Source of the DNA: Alphaproteobacteria bacterium
GTDB lineage: Bacteria; Pseudomonadota; Alphaproteobacteria; Rhodobacterales; Rhodobacteraceae
DNA: 5,384 nucleotides
NCBI GenBank assembly: GCA_030425945.1
Contig: JAUHZL010000220.1
Span: 1-5,384, forward strand
Reading direction: 5' to 3'
Position 1 is the first letter of the stretch, and each line of letters begins with the position of its first letter. Both the position numbers and the translations under genes were made by a program. This document shows positions 1-5,384 of this stretch, in pieces. Under the pieces are notes generated by a model. The model had not been told where the DNA came from. It saw only the letters and a program-made list of their open reading frames with translations, and did not search any database.

Positions 1-681
1 CCGCGCGTTCATCAGGTGGAAGGTCGAGGGCGTGTGCGGGCAGTTGATCGACAGCACGTCCACCCGGCTGACCATCTGGTCGAGGCTTTCCCACCAGGTC
101 GCCTCGTGCGCGGCCTCGATGTCCCGGTGCAGCCGCCGCCGGTTGTGGTAGTGGATCTGCATCCCGAAGGCGCGTGCCCGGCGCGCGACCGCCTGGCCGA
201 TCTGGCCCATCCCGAGGATGCCCAGCCGCTTGCCGCCAATCCGGCCCCCCAGCATCGCGGTGGGCGACCAGCCGGTCCAGCGCCCCTCCTGCATGACCGC
301 GAGGCCCTCGGGGATGCGCCGGGTCACCGCGAGCATCAGCGCGATCGTCATGTCGGCGGTATCGTCGGTCAGAACGCCCGGCGTGTTCGAGACATGGATG
401 CCGCGCTGCCGGGCCGTGGTCACGTCGATGTGGTCGACGCCCGCGCCGTAGTTGGCGATCAGCTTCAGCCGGTCGCCGGCCTGCGCCAGCATCGCCCCGT
501 CGATCTGGTCGGTGACGCAGGGCACCAGCACATCGGCCCGTTTCATCGCCGACACCAGCGCCTCGCGGTCCAGCTTTTCGTCCGCCTCGCTCAGCTCGAC
601 GTCGAAAAGTTCCTTCAGCCGCGTCTCGACCGGTTCCGGCAACCGTCGCGTCACGACAACACTCAACCGCTCTGATGGCAT
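1..681 (-). CDS. D-2-hydroxyacid dehydrogenase, glyoxylate/hydroxypyruvate reductase type (C-terminal part outside window)
   Basis: This cytoplasmic oxidoreductase probably reduces glyoxylate, hydroxypyruvate or a similar 2-oxoacid to the D-2-hydroxyacid with NAD(P)H. Reading on the minus strand from ATG at 681 gives 227 open codons to the window edge, against roughly 310-330 residues for the whole family. Residues 1-100 form the N-terminal part of the catalytic domain, with the conserved segment NYGAGVDHID at 77-86. The Rossmann dinucleotide motif GMGQIG lies at 157-162. After the second Rossmann strand the sequence is HNRRR (179-183) rather than an acidic residue, which favours NADP(H) over NAD(H). 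The frame leaves the window just before the expected catalytic Arg, Glu and His, so they cannot be checked. The ATG is preceded by a strong GGAGG Shine-Dalgarno. It is transcribed divergently from the SH3 gene. The family is certain; the substrate is inferred. Confidence 0.93.
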   Translation of the reverse strand, partial: MPSERLSVVVTRRLPEPVETRLKELFDVELSEADEKLDREALVSAMKRADVLVPCVTDQIDGAMLAQAGDRLKLIANYGAGVDHIDVTTARQRGIHVSNTPGVLTDDTADMTIALMLAVTRRIPEGLAVMQEGRWTGWSPTAMLGGRIGGKRLGILGMGQIGQAVARRARAFGMQIHYHNRRRLHRDIEAAHEATWWESLDQMVSRVDVLSINCPHTPSTFHLMNAR

Positions 682-794
682 CTCGCCCCTCCCGGCGCAT
701 TGCAAGCTCGGCGCATACTGGCAACAATGCAGGGAAAGGGGCAACCCAATAGGCCCCATGCCGCGCAACGACGCGGTGAGCAGGACAAGGCAGG
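682..794. promoter_or_regulatory. Divergent intergenic region between the dehydrogenase and SH3 genes
   Basis: This 113-base region must hold the promoters for both divergent genes. A plausible sigma70-like plus-strand promoter is TTGCAA (700-705), 17 bases, AACAAT (723-728), which would leave about 60 bases of leader before the SH3 start. On the minus strand TTGTTG (722-727), 17 bases, TGCAAT (699-704) occupies almost the same DNA in reverse. However, it would start transcription inside the Shine-Dalgarno, so it is less believable. GCAAC occurs three times (721, 741, 765), and an imperfect hairpin, CCGCG-6-CGCGG, lies at 761-776. All assignments are by eye. Confidence 0.4.
686..693 (-). promoter_or_regulatory. 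Shine-Dalgarno of the hydroxyacid dehydrogenase
   Basis: Read on the minus strand this is GGGAGGGG. Its GGAGG core (688-692) ends 6 bases before the ATG at 681. This near-perfect anti-16S match fixes the start codon of the dehydrogenase. Confidence 0.8.
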
Positions 795-1394
795 ATGACA
801 CGCAGTCTCATCTCGGCTCTGACAGGGCTGGCCATCGCCGCGGGCGTGGTCGCCGTTGGCGTGGCGGTCTTTCTCCCGAGGGCCGGCGCGCAGGACAGCC
901 CGGCACCCGCGCCGGTCGCCGCCGCCTCTCCGACGCCGGTTGCGACGGCCGCGCCGCCGCCCCGCACCATCGGCCGCGAGACCGGCCTGCCCCTGCCGCG
1001 CTACGTGTCGCTCCGCGGCGACGAGGGCCGCGCCCGCCGGGGGCCGTCCCGGTCGCAGCGGATCGACTGGGTCTTCACCCGCAACGGCATGCCGCTCGAG
1101 GTGGTGGCCGAGTTCGACACCTGGCGGAAGGTCCGCGACCGCGACGGCGCGGGCGGCTGGGTGCATGTCGTGTCGCTGTCGCGCGAGCGCACCGTGATCG
1201 TGCAGGACGACCTCGTCGCCCTGCGCAGCGCGCCCGGGGCCGAGGCCACCATCCGCGCCCGCGCCGAGGCCGGGGTGATCGCCCGGCTGGGCAGCTGCAC
1301 CGAGCTCTGGTGCCGCATCCACGTCGGGCGCACGAACGGCTGGGTGCCGAAGACGGCGCTCTGGGGGGTCGCGCCCGACGAGCTGCGGGACTGA
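795..1394 (+). CDS. Exported protein with two bacterial SH3 domains (SH3_4 type)
   Basis: The 199-residue product starts with a basic residue (R3) and a hydrophobic stretch (about 5-26) typical of a signal peptide, with likely cleavage after AGA at 30-32. A low-complexity Ala/Pro linker (34-56) follows. Two SH3-like repeats fill the rest: about 68-131 (YVSLR...RRGPS...GGWVHVVSLS) and about 134-191 (VALRSAPG...NGWVPKTALWGV). Such domains usually bind peptidoglycan or other envelope partners, so a periplasmic scaffold role is inferred; no catalytic site is visible. Two cysteines (C168, C173) in the second domain could form a disulfide after export. An in-frame TGA at 777-779 with no start codon in between makes ATG 795 the first possible start; AAGG at 787-790 is a weak, close ribosome binding site. 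Proteins of this family are sometimes misnamed aspartyl-tRNA synthetase; nothing here supports that. The gene is probably cotranscribed with the next one. Confidence 0.88.
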   Translation: MTRSLISALTGLAIAAGVVAVGVAVFLPRAGAQDSPAPAPVAAASPTPVATAAPPPRTIGRETGLPLPRYVSLRGDEGRARRGPSRSQRIDWVFTRNGMPLEVVAEFDTWRKVRDRDGAGGWVHVVSLSRERTVIVQDDLVALRSAPGAEATIRARAEAGVIARLGSCTELWCRIHVGRTNGWVPKTALWGVAPDELRD

Positions 1395-1398
1395 CCCG

Positions 1399-2388
1399 GT
1401 GCCGCCGCGCCCCGCGTCCGGCTGGCCCGCGGCCCTGCGCCTCGCCCGCGACCCGCGGACGATCACGATCCACGCCCGCGACACCTGGCATCCCGACATC
1501 CTGCGCGGCAAGTTCGACTTCTTCGAGATCCTGACCGCGCGCGCCGCCGCCGAGGGCTGGACAGTGCATGCCATGCCCGGGGCCTCGCGCGCGTCGCGCT
1601 GGCTGCGGCGGCGCGGCCCCGGCCTGCACCTGCTGGTGGCCGACCGCCCGGCCTATGGCCCGCGCCTGCTGCATGCGCTGCCCGGCTATGTCTGGGGCTT
1701 CTGGTATCTCGACGAGATCGGGCCGAACGCCGATTCGAGCCTGCGCCATGCCGAGTTCCACCCCGGCCTGTTCGACCCTGCGGCGGCCCGCCACGCCTTC
1801 GACGGCATCGCCGGGCACATGCTCCGGCACAACGTCTCGCGGTTTCCGCAGGCCGGGCGGCAGGCGTTGCCGCAGGCTGCGGCGGCGCTCTTCTGCCAGG
1901 ACATCGACGATTTCCGCACCGGCCGCCCCTACCTCGACACCGAAACCATGGTCGAGACCGTCGTGACCGCCTGCGCCCCCGATCCGGTGCTGATCAAGCT
2001 GCACCCGCGCCAGCGGCCTGCCCGCGCGGACCGCCTGCGCGCGCTGGCCGACCGGCATCCCAACGCCCGGATCACCGAGGCCTCGGTCCACGACATCTCG
2101 GCCGCCGCCCGGGTTGTCGTGACGCAGAACTCCGCCGCCGGGTTCGAGGCGCTGCTGCAGGAGAAGCCCGTCATCACCTGCGCGCTGACCGACTATCACC
2201 ACGCCACGCTGGTCGCGCGCAGCCCGGACGCCCTGCGGACCGCCCTGCGGCAGGCTCCGGAGCACGCGGCGGCCTTTGACCATCCCGCCTATGTCGCGTG
2301 GTTTCTCACCCGCCGCCTGCTGGAACCGCAGGCGCCGGACTTCGCCGACCGGCTCTGGGCGCGGCTGATGGCGAAGGCCGCCGCCTGA
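1399..2388 (+). CDS. KpsC/KpsS-like (capsule-synthesis family) glycosyltransferase-like protein
   Basis: The predicted 329-residue protein has no signal peptide or membrane segment, so it should be cytoplasmic. Its C-terminal half carries the hallmarks of the capsule-synthesis Kdo transferase group (KpsC/KpsS): IKLHPR at 199-204, with the HP pair at 202-203, then TQNSAAGFEALLQEKPVI at 242-259, and DYHH at 265-268. This matches the recalled family pattern of a serine-rich loop, GxEAL, a conserved PV and a following aromatic residue. The N-terminal half (20-110) looks like a Rossmann-type domain with little specific signature. By analogy it may transfer a sugar such as Kdo to a surface glycan, but donor and acceptor are unknown and no other capsule gene lies in this window. 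The GTG start is 4 bases after the SH3 stop, indicating translational coupling; the next in-frame ATG is too far downstream (residue 59). Family assignment is moderately sure, activity is not. Confidence 0.68.
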   Translation: MPPRPASGWPAALRLARDPRTITIHARDTWHPDILRGKFDFFEILTARAAAEGWTVHAMPGASRASRWLRRRGPGLHLLVADRPAYGPRLLHALPGYVWGFWYLDEIGPNADSSLRHAEFHPGLFDPAAARHAFDGIAGHMLRHNVSRFPQAGRQALPQAAAALFCQDIDDFRTGRPYLDTETMVETVVTACAPDPVLIKLHPRQRPARADRLRALADRHPNARITEASVHDISAAARVVVTQNSAAGFEALLQEKPVITCALTDYHHATLVARSPDALRTALRQAPEHAAAFDHPAYVAWFLTRRLLEPQAPDFADRLWARLMAKAAA

Positions 2389-2463
2389 GGCGTCGGGCAT
2401 CGCGGCGCATTGCAGGACGCGCCGCGCATCGCTAGGTCAGCCGCAACCGTTGCGAGCCTGCCC
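2389..2463 (+). promoter_or_regulatory. Intergenic control region of the cation exporter
   Basis: This 75-base gap separates the glycosyltransferase-like gene from the cation transporter. A candidate promoter is TTGCAG (2410-2415), 17 bases, TAGGTC (2433-2438); the -35 and spacing are good but the -10 is poor. It is followed by an inverted repeat at 2442-2454. No convincing intrinsic terminator for the upstream gene is visible, so readthrough into the transporter is possible. Confidence 0.4.
2442..2454. repeat. Perfect inverted repeat CGCAAC-C-GTTGCG, operator-like
   Basis: Two perfectly complementary 6-base arms flank a single base, ending 9 bases before the ATG at 2464 and starting just after the candidate -10. 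The one-base loop is too small for a full RNA hairpin, so a binding site for a dimeric repressor is the more natural reading. No regulator can be named from the sequence. Confidence 0.45.
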
Positions 2464-3345
2464 ATGACCTCCGCCCACCATCGCCTGAACCTGAGCGCCG
2501 GGATCGCCTCGGTCGCGGTCGCGCTGACCCTCGTCGCGCTCAAGCTCTGGGCCTTCGCCGTGACCGGCGCGCTGTCGATCGCCGCCTCGCTGGCCGATTC
2601 CGGGCTGGACCTGATGATCTCGCTCGGCGGGTTCGCGGCGATCTTCTACGCCGCGCGACCGCCCGACGACGACCACGCCTTCGGCCATACCTCGGTCGAG
2701 GACCTCGCGGCGCTCGGCCAGTCGGTGTTCCTGATCGTGATGGCGGGGGTGATCGGCTGGGCCGCCGTCGCGCGGCTCCTGTCGCCCGCTCCGCCCGTGC
2801 TGGCGGCCGAGACGGCCGGTATCGCGGTCATGGCGCTGTCGATCCTGCTGACCGCCGCGCTCGTGCTCTGGCAGCGCAACGTCGCCCGGCGGACCGGCAA
2901 CCGCGTGGTCGCGGCGGATGCGCTGCACTACCTCTCGGACCTGCTGCCCAGCCTCGGCGCCATCCTGTCGCTGGTCGCGGCCGCCCTCTGGGGGATCGGC
3001 CAGATCGACGCGGTGGTGGCGCTGGCAACGTCGGGACTTCTGGCGGTCGGCGCGCTCCGCATCGGGCGGGGCGCGTGGGACGCGCTGATGGACCGCGCCG
3101 TCGACCCGGAGGTCGTTGCCGGGATCGAGGCCATCGCCCGCGACTGGCCCGGCATCGCGGGCTACCACGACCTGCGCACCCGCGCAGCGGGCAGCCGGGT
3201 GTTCGTCAACCTGCACGTCGAGATCGACGGGCAGCTGTCGCTGACCGAGGCGCATGACATCGGCGCGGGGCTCAAGCACGCCATCCTGCGCGCCTACCCG
3301 CAGGCCGATGTCATCATCCACAAGGACCCGGTGCGCGAAGCCTAG
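2464..3345 (+). CDS. Cation diffusion facilitator, FieF/YiiP-type divalent metal exporter
   Basis: This inner-membrane proton-coupled exporter of divalent metal (Zn, Cd, Fe or similar) has 293 residues, against about 300 for E. coli YiiP. Six membrane segments lie near 12-35, 36-63, 82-106, 114-137, 149-177 and 180-200, followed by a cytoplasmic domain. All YiiP-type metal ligands are present: transport site D45, D49, H155, D159; interface site D68, H71, H75; cytoplasmic site H235, H251, H264, H286 and D288. The DD/HD transport site is the Zn/Cd-competent type, so zinc is the best guess; the in vivo metal is not proven. The same frame opens 54 bases earlier at a TTG (2410), but ATG 2464 places D45/D49 exactly at YiiP numbering and leaves the inverted repeat upstream as regulatory DNA, so I prefer it. 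Its ribosome binding site is weak. The stop overlaps the convergent peptidase stop. Confidence 0.95.
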   Translation: MTSAHHRLNLSAGIASVAVALTLVALKLWAFAVTGALSIAASLADSGLDLMISLGGFAAIFYAARPPDDDHAFGHTSVEDLAALGQSVFLIVMAGVIGWAAVARLLSPAPPVLAAETAGIAVMALSILLTAALVLWQRNVARRTGNRVVAADALHYLSDLLPSLGAILSLVAAALWGIGQIDAVVALATSGLLAVGALRIGRGAWDALMDRAVDPEVVAGIEAIARDWPGIAGYHDLRTRAAGSRVFVNLHVEIDGQLSLTEAHDIGAGLKHAILRAYPQADVIIHKDPVREA

Positions 3346-3347
3346 GC
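3340..3347. other. Palindromic junction GCCTAGGC with overlapping convergent stop codons
   Basis: The transporter ends with TAG at 3343-3345 and the minus-strand peptidase ends with TAG read from 3344 to 3342. The two genes share the four bases CTAG at the centre of an 8-base palindrome. No intergenic space remains for a dedicated terminator, so each transcript must end inside the other gene. Confidence 0.9.
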
Positions 3348-5360
3348 CGCGTCCGCCAGGCCGCGCCCGCGCAACAGCGCCTCCACCCCCGGCATCCGGC
3401 CCCGGAACGCGGTATAGAGCGCGTCGGCCTCCTCGGACCCGCCGGCCGACAGGATGTGCCGCTCCAGCTTCGCCGCGAGGTCCGGGTCGAACGGGTCGCC
3501 CGCCTCCTCGAACCCGGCAAAGGCGTCGGCGTCCATCACCTCGGACCACATGTAGCTGTAGTAGCCGCTGGAATAGCCGTCGCCCGAGAAGACATGGGCG
3601 AAATGCGGCGTGGCATGGCGCATGACGATGGCCTCGGGCATCCCGAGCTCCGCCAGCACCTCGGCCTGCCGCGCCATCGGATCGGCGGGCGGCGCGCCCT
3701 CGTGGAAGGCGAGGTCCACCAGCGCCGAGACGACGTACTCGACCGTGGCGAAGCCCTGGTCATAGGTGCGCGCCGCCAGCAGCCGGTCGAGCAGGTCCTG
3801 CGGCATCGCCGCGCCCGTCTCGGCGTGGCGGGCATGTTTCGCCAGCACCTCGGGCACCTCCAGCCAGTGCTCGTAAAGCTGGCTCGGCAGTTCGACGAAA
3901 TCGCGCGCGACCGAGGTCCCCGAGATGAACCCGTGCGTCACGTCGGACAGCATCTGGTGCAGCGCGTGGCCGAACTCGTGGAACAGCGTCCGCGCGTCGT
4001 CGTAGGACAGCAGCGCCGGGTCACCCTTGGCGAAGTTGCAGATGTTGACCACGATCGGCCGCACCTCGCCACCCAGCTTCTTCTGGCTGCGCATCGCCGA
4101 GCACCACGCCCCCGAGCGTTTCGAGGCGCGGGCGAAATAGTCCCCGATGAACACCGCCATGTGCCGGCCGTCGCGCGTCACCTCCCACGCCCGCGCGTCG
4201 GGGTGATAGAGCGCGACGTCCAGCGGACGGAACTCCAGCCCGAACAGCCGGTGCGCGCAGTCGAACGCGGCCTCGATCATGTTCTCCAGCCGGAAGAACG
4301 GCTTCAGCTCGGCCTCGTCGAGGTCGTGCAGCGCCTTGCGCCGCTTCTCGGCATAGTAGCGCCAGTCATGCGGGCGCAGCGCGTCGTTGATGCCGTCCTC
4401 GGCCAGCATCCCGGCCAGCGCCTGCGCATCGCTGTCGGCCTGCCGCTTGGCAGGGGTCCAGACCCGCATCAGCAGGTCGCGCACCGCGTCGGGCGACTTC
4501 GCCATCTCGGTCTCCAGCTTGTAGCTGGCGAAGTCGGGATAGCCGAGCAGGGTCGCCCGCTCCGCCCGCAGCGCGAGGATCTCGGCCGCGATGCCGCGGT
4601 TGTCGGTCTCGCCCCCGTTCGCGCCGCGCGCGGCCCAGGCGGCAAAGGCCCGCTCGCGCAGGTCGCGGCGCGGCGAAAACTGCAGGAACGGCACGATCAG
4701 CGAGCGCGACAGCGTCACCACCGGCCCCGGCCGCCCGCGCTCGGCCCCCGCCGCCCGCGCGGCGGCCACGACGAAGCCCGGCAGACCCTCGAGGTCGGCC
4801 TCGGCGAGGTCCATGAACCACGACCGCTCGTCGGCGAGCAGGTTCTGGGTGAACTGCGTTCCCAGCACGGCGAGGCGCGACTTCACCTCGGTCAGCCGGT
4901 CGCGGTCCGCGCCGGTCAGCTGCGCGCCCGCCCGCACGAACATGCGCCGGTAGAGCATCAGCACCCGCATCTCTTCCGGGGTCAGGTCGGCGGTCTCGCG
5001 CCCCTCCCAGACCGCCTCGATCCGGGCAAACAGCGCCGCGTTCATCACGATCTCGCTGGAATAGGCGCTCATCTTCGGCGCGAGGTCGCGCATTAGCGCC
5101 TCGCGCTCGGGCGTGCTGTCCGCCCCGGCGAGGTTGTAGAACACCCCCGACACCCGGTCGAGCAGCGCGTCGGCCTGCTCCAGCGCGGCGATGGTGTTGG
5201 CAAAGGTCGCGGGCGCCGGGTCCGCTGCAATCGCCCCGATGCGGGCGCGGCCCTCGGCCAGCGCGGCGTCGAAGGCGGGACCGAAATCGGCATCGGTGAT
5301 CGCGGCGAAGGGCGGCAGGGCGAAGGGGCCGGTCCAGTCGGACAGAAGCGGGTTGGTCAT
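3342..5360 (-). CDS. dcp: M3-family zinc metallopeptidase, peptidyl-dipeptidase Dcp / oligopeptidase A type
   Basis: This 672-residue cytoplasmic peptidase hydrolyses short peptides, probably releasing C-terminal dipeptides or finishing the breakdown of protease products. The length matches E. coli Dcp (about 680). Residues 1-150 are the helical N-terminal part of the M3 fold. The zinc site is HEFGH at 461-465 (H461, catalytic E462, H465) with the third ligand E490 in FVELPSQ, the family's usual 29-residue spacing. The substrate-binding motif GYSSGYYSYMW at 595-605 supplies the conserved tyrosines Y596, Y600 and Y603. No signal peptide is visible. The frame extends to a GTG at 5369, but the ATG at 5360 has AAAGGAG 8 bases upstream while the GTG overlaps that site, so ATG is chosen. 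Dcp and oligopeptidase A are close relatives; the exact subfamily, and therefore the symbol, is the uncertain part. Confidence 0.95.
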   Translation of the reverse strand: MTNPLLSDWTGPFALPPFAAITDADFGPAFDAALAEGRARIGAIAADPAPATFANTIAALEQADALLDRVSGVFYNLAGADSTPEREALMRDLAPKMSAYSSEIVMNAALFARIEAVWEGRETADLTPEEMRVLMLYRRMFVRAGAQLTGADRDRLTEVKSRLAVLGTQFTQNLLADERSWFMDLAEADLEGLPGFVVAAARAAGAERGRPGPVVTLSRSLIVPFLQFSPRRDLRERAFAAWAARGANGGETDNRGIAAEILALRAERATLLGYPDFASYKLETEMAKSPDAVRDLLMRVWTPAKRQADSDAQALAGMLAEDGINDALRPHDWRYYAEKRRKALHDLDEAELKPFFRLENMIEAAFDCAHRLFGLEFRPLDVALYHPDARAWEVTRDGRHMAVFIGDYFARASKRSGAWCSAMRSQKKLGGEVRPIVVNICNFAKGDPALLSYDDARTLFHEFGHALHQMLSDVTHGFISGTSVARDFVELPSQLYEHWLEVPEVLAKHARHAETGAAMPQDLLDRLLAARTYDQGFATVEYVVSALVDLAFHEGAPPADPMARQAEVLAELGMPEAIVMRHATPHFAHVFSGDGYSSGYYSYMWSEVMDADAFAGFEEAGDPFDPDLAAKLERHILSAGGSEEADALYTAFRGRMPGVEALLRGRGLADAA

Positions 5361-5368
5361 GCGGGTCA

Positions 5369-5375
5369 CTCCTTT
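5369..5375 (-). promoter_or_regulatory. Shine-Dalgarno of the M3 peptidase gene, deciding its start
   Basis: On the minus strand this reads AAAGGAG, ending 8 bases before ATG 5360. The alternative GTG at 5369-5367 uses the last G of this site, so it could not be served by it. Only 9 further bases of upstream DNA remain in the window, so no promoter can be assessed. Confidence 0.85.
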
Positions 5376-5384
5376 GCCGGGAAA

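Noticed and set aside
16..675. 219-codon open frame on the plus strand opposite the hydroxyacid dehydrogenase
   Set aside because: The minus strand here encodes a clear dehydrogenase with a Rossmann motif and Shine-Dalgarno; the plus frame has no recognisable domain.
761..776. CCGCG-6-CGCGG stem-loop before the SH3 gene as a terminator or riboswitch
   Set aside because: The stem is only 5 base pairs with no U-tract and no larger conserved fold; at this GC content such stems are common.
452..1534. 360-codon plus-strand frame running across the intergenic region and the SH3 gene
   Set aside because: It is a different frame from the SH3 gene, turns into an Arg/Ala/Pro repeat-like composition and crosses the divergent promoter region.
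1075..2400. 441-codon open frame on the minus strand opposite the SH3 and glycosyltransferase-like genes
   Set aside because: It spans two plus-strand genes, ends in an Arg/Ala/Pro-rich tail and has no family resemblance. It is an antisense shadow of biased codons.
2410..2463. TTG-initiated 18-codon N-terminal extension of the cation exporter
   Set aside because: The extension has no counterpart in YiiP, covers the inverted repeat and candidate promoter, and ATG 2464 restores exact family numbering for the first metal site.
2437..3549. 370-codon open frame on the minus strand opposite the cation exporter
   Set aside because: The composition is dominated by Gly, Arg and Asp, and the frame lies opposite a transporter with every metal ligand conserved.
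3456..5096. 546-codon open frame on the plus strand opposite the M3 peptidase
   Set aside because: The translation is rich in Arg, His and Gly with no recognisable domain, and the opposite strand encodes a full peptidase with intact catalytic motifs. Long antisense frames are expected at this GC content because stop codons are rare.

Overview
The window is very GC-rich DNA, with a strong G/C bias at third codon positions, densely packed with genes and free of any visible mobile element, RNA gene or CRISPR array. Codon use and the protein families suggest an alphaproteobacterium, most likely of the Rhodobacteraceae. That placement is inferred from composition and protein similarity recalled from memory, not from a search.

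Layout, left to right. (1) Positions 1-681, minus strand: the N-terminal 227 codons of an NAD(P)-dependent D-2-hydroxyacid dehydrogenase of the glyoxylate/hydroxypyruvate reductase type, cut by the window edge. (2) Positions 682-794: a divergent intergenic region with candidate promoters and repeated GCAAC motifs. (3) Positions 795-1394, plus: an exported protein with two bacterial SH3 domains. (4) Positions 1399-2388, plus: a KpsC/KpsS-like (capsule-synthesis type) glycosyltransferase-like protein, four bases after the SH3 gene and probably cotranscribed with it. (5) Positions 2389-2463: a 75-base gap with a candidate promoter and a perfect 6+6 inverted repeat that looks like an operator. (6) Positions 2464-3345, plus: a cation diffusion facilitator of the FieF/YiiP type with all metal sites intact. 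(7) Positions 3342-5360, minus: a complete M3-family peptidyl-dipeptidase (Dcp/oligopeptidase A type), tail to tail with the transporter. The two stop codons share the bases CTAG.

The genes do not form one pathway. The SH3 protein and the glycosyltransferase-like protein may act together at the cell envelope. The transporter exports divalent metal, the peptidase degrades cytoplasmic peptides and the dehydrogenase reduces short 2-oxoacids. I see mostly conserved chromosomal genes and no convincing new system. The items most worth a second look are the operator-like repeat before the metal transporter, the SH3/glycosyltransferase pair, and the motifs in the divergent promoter region.
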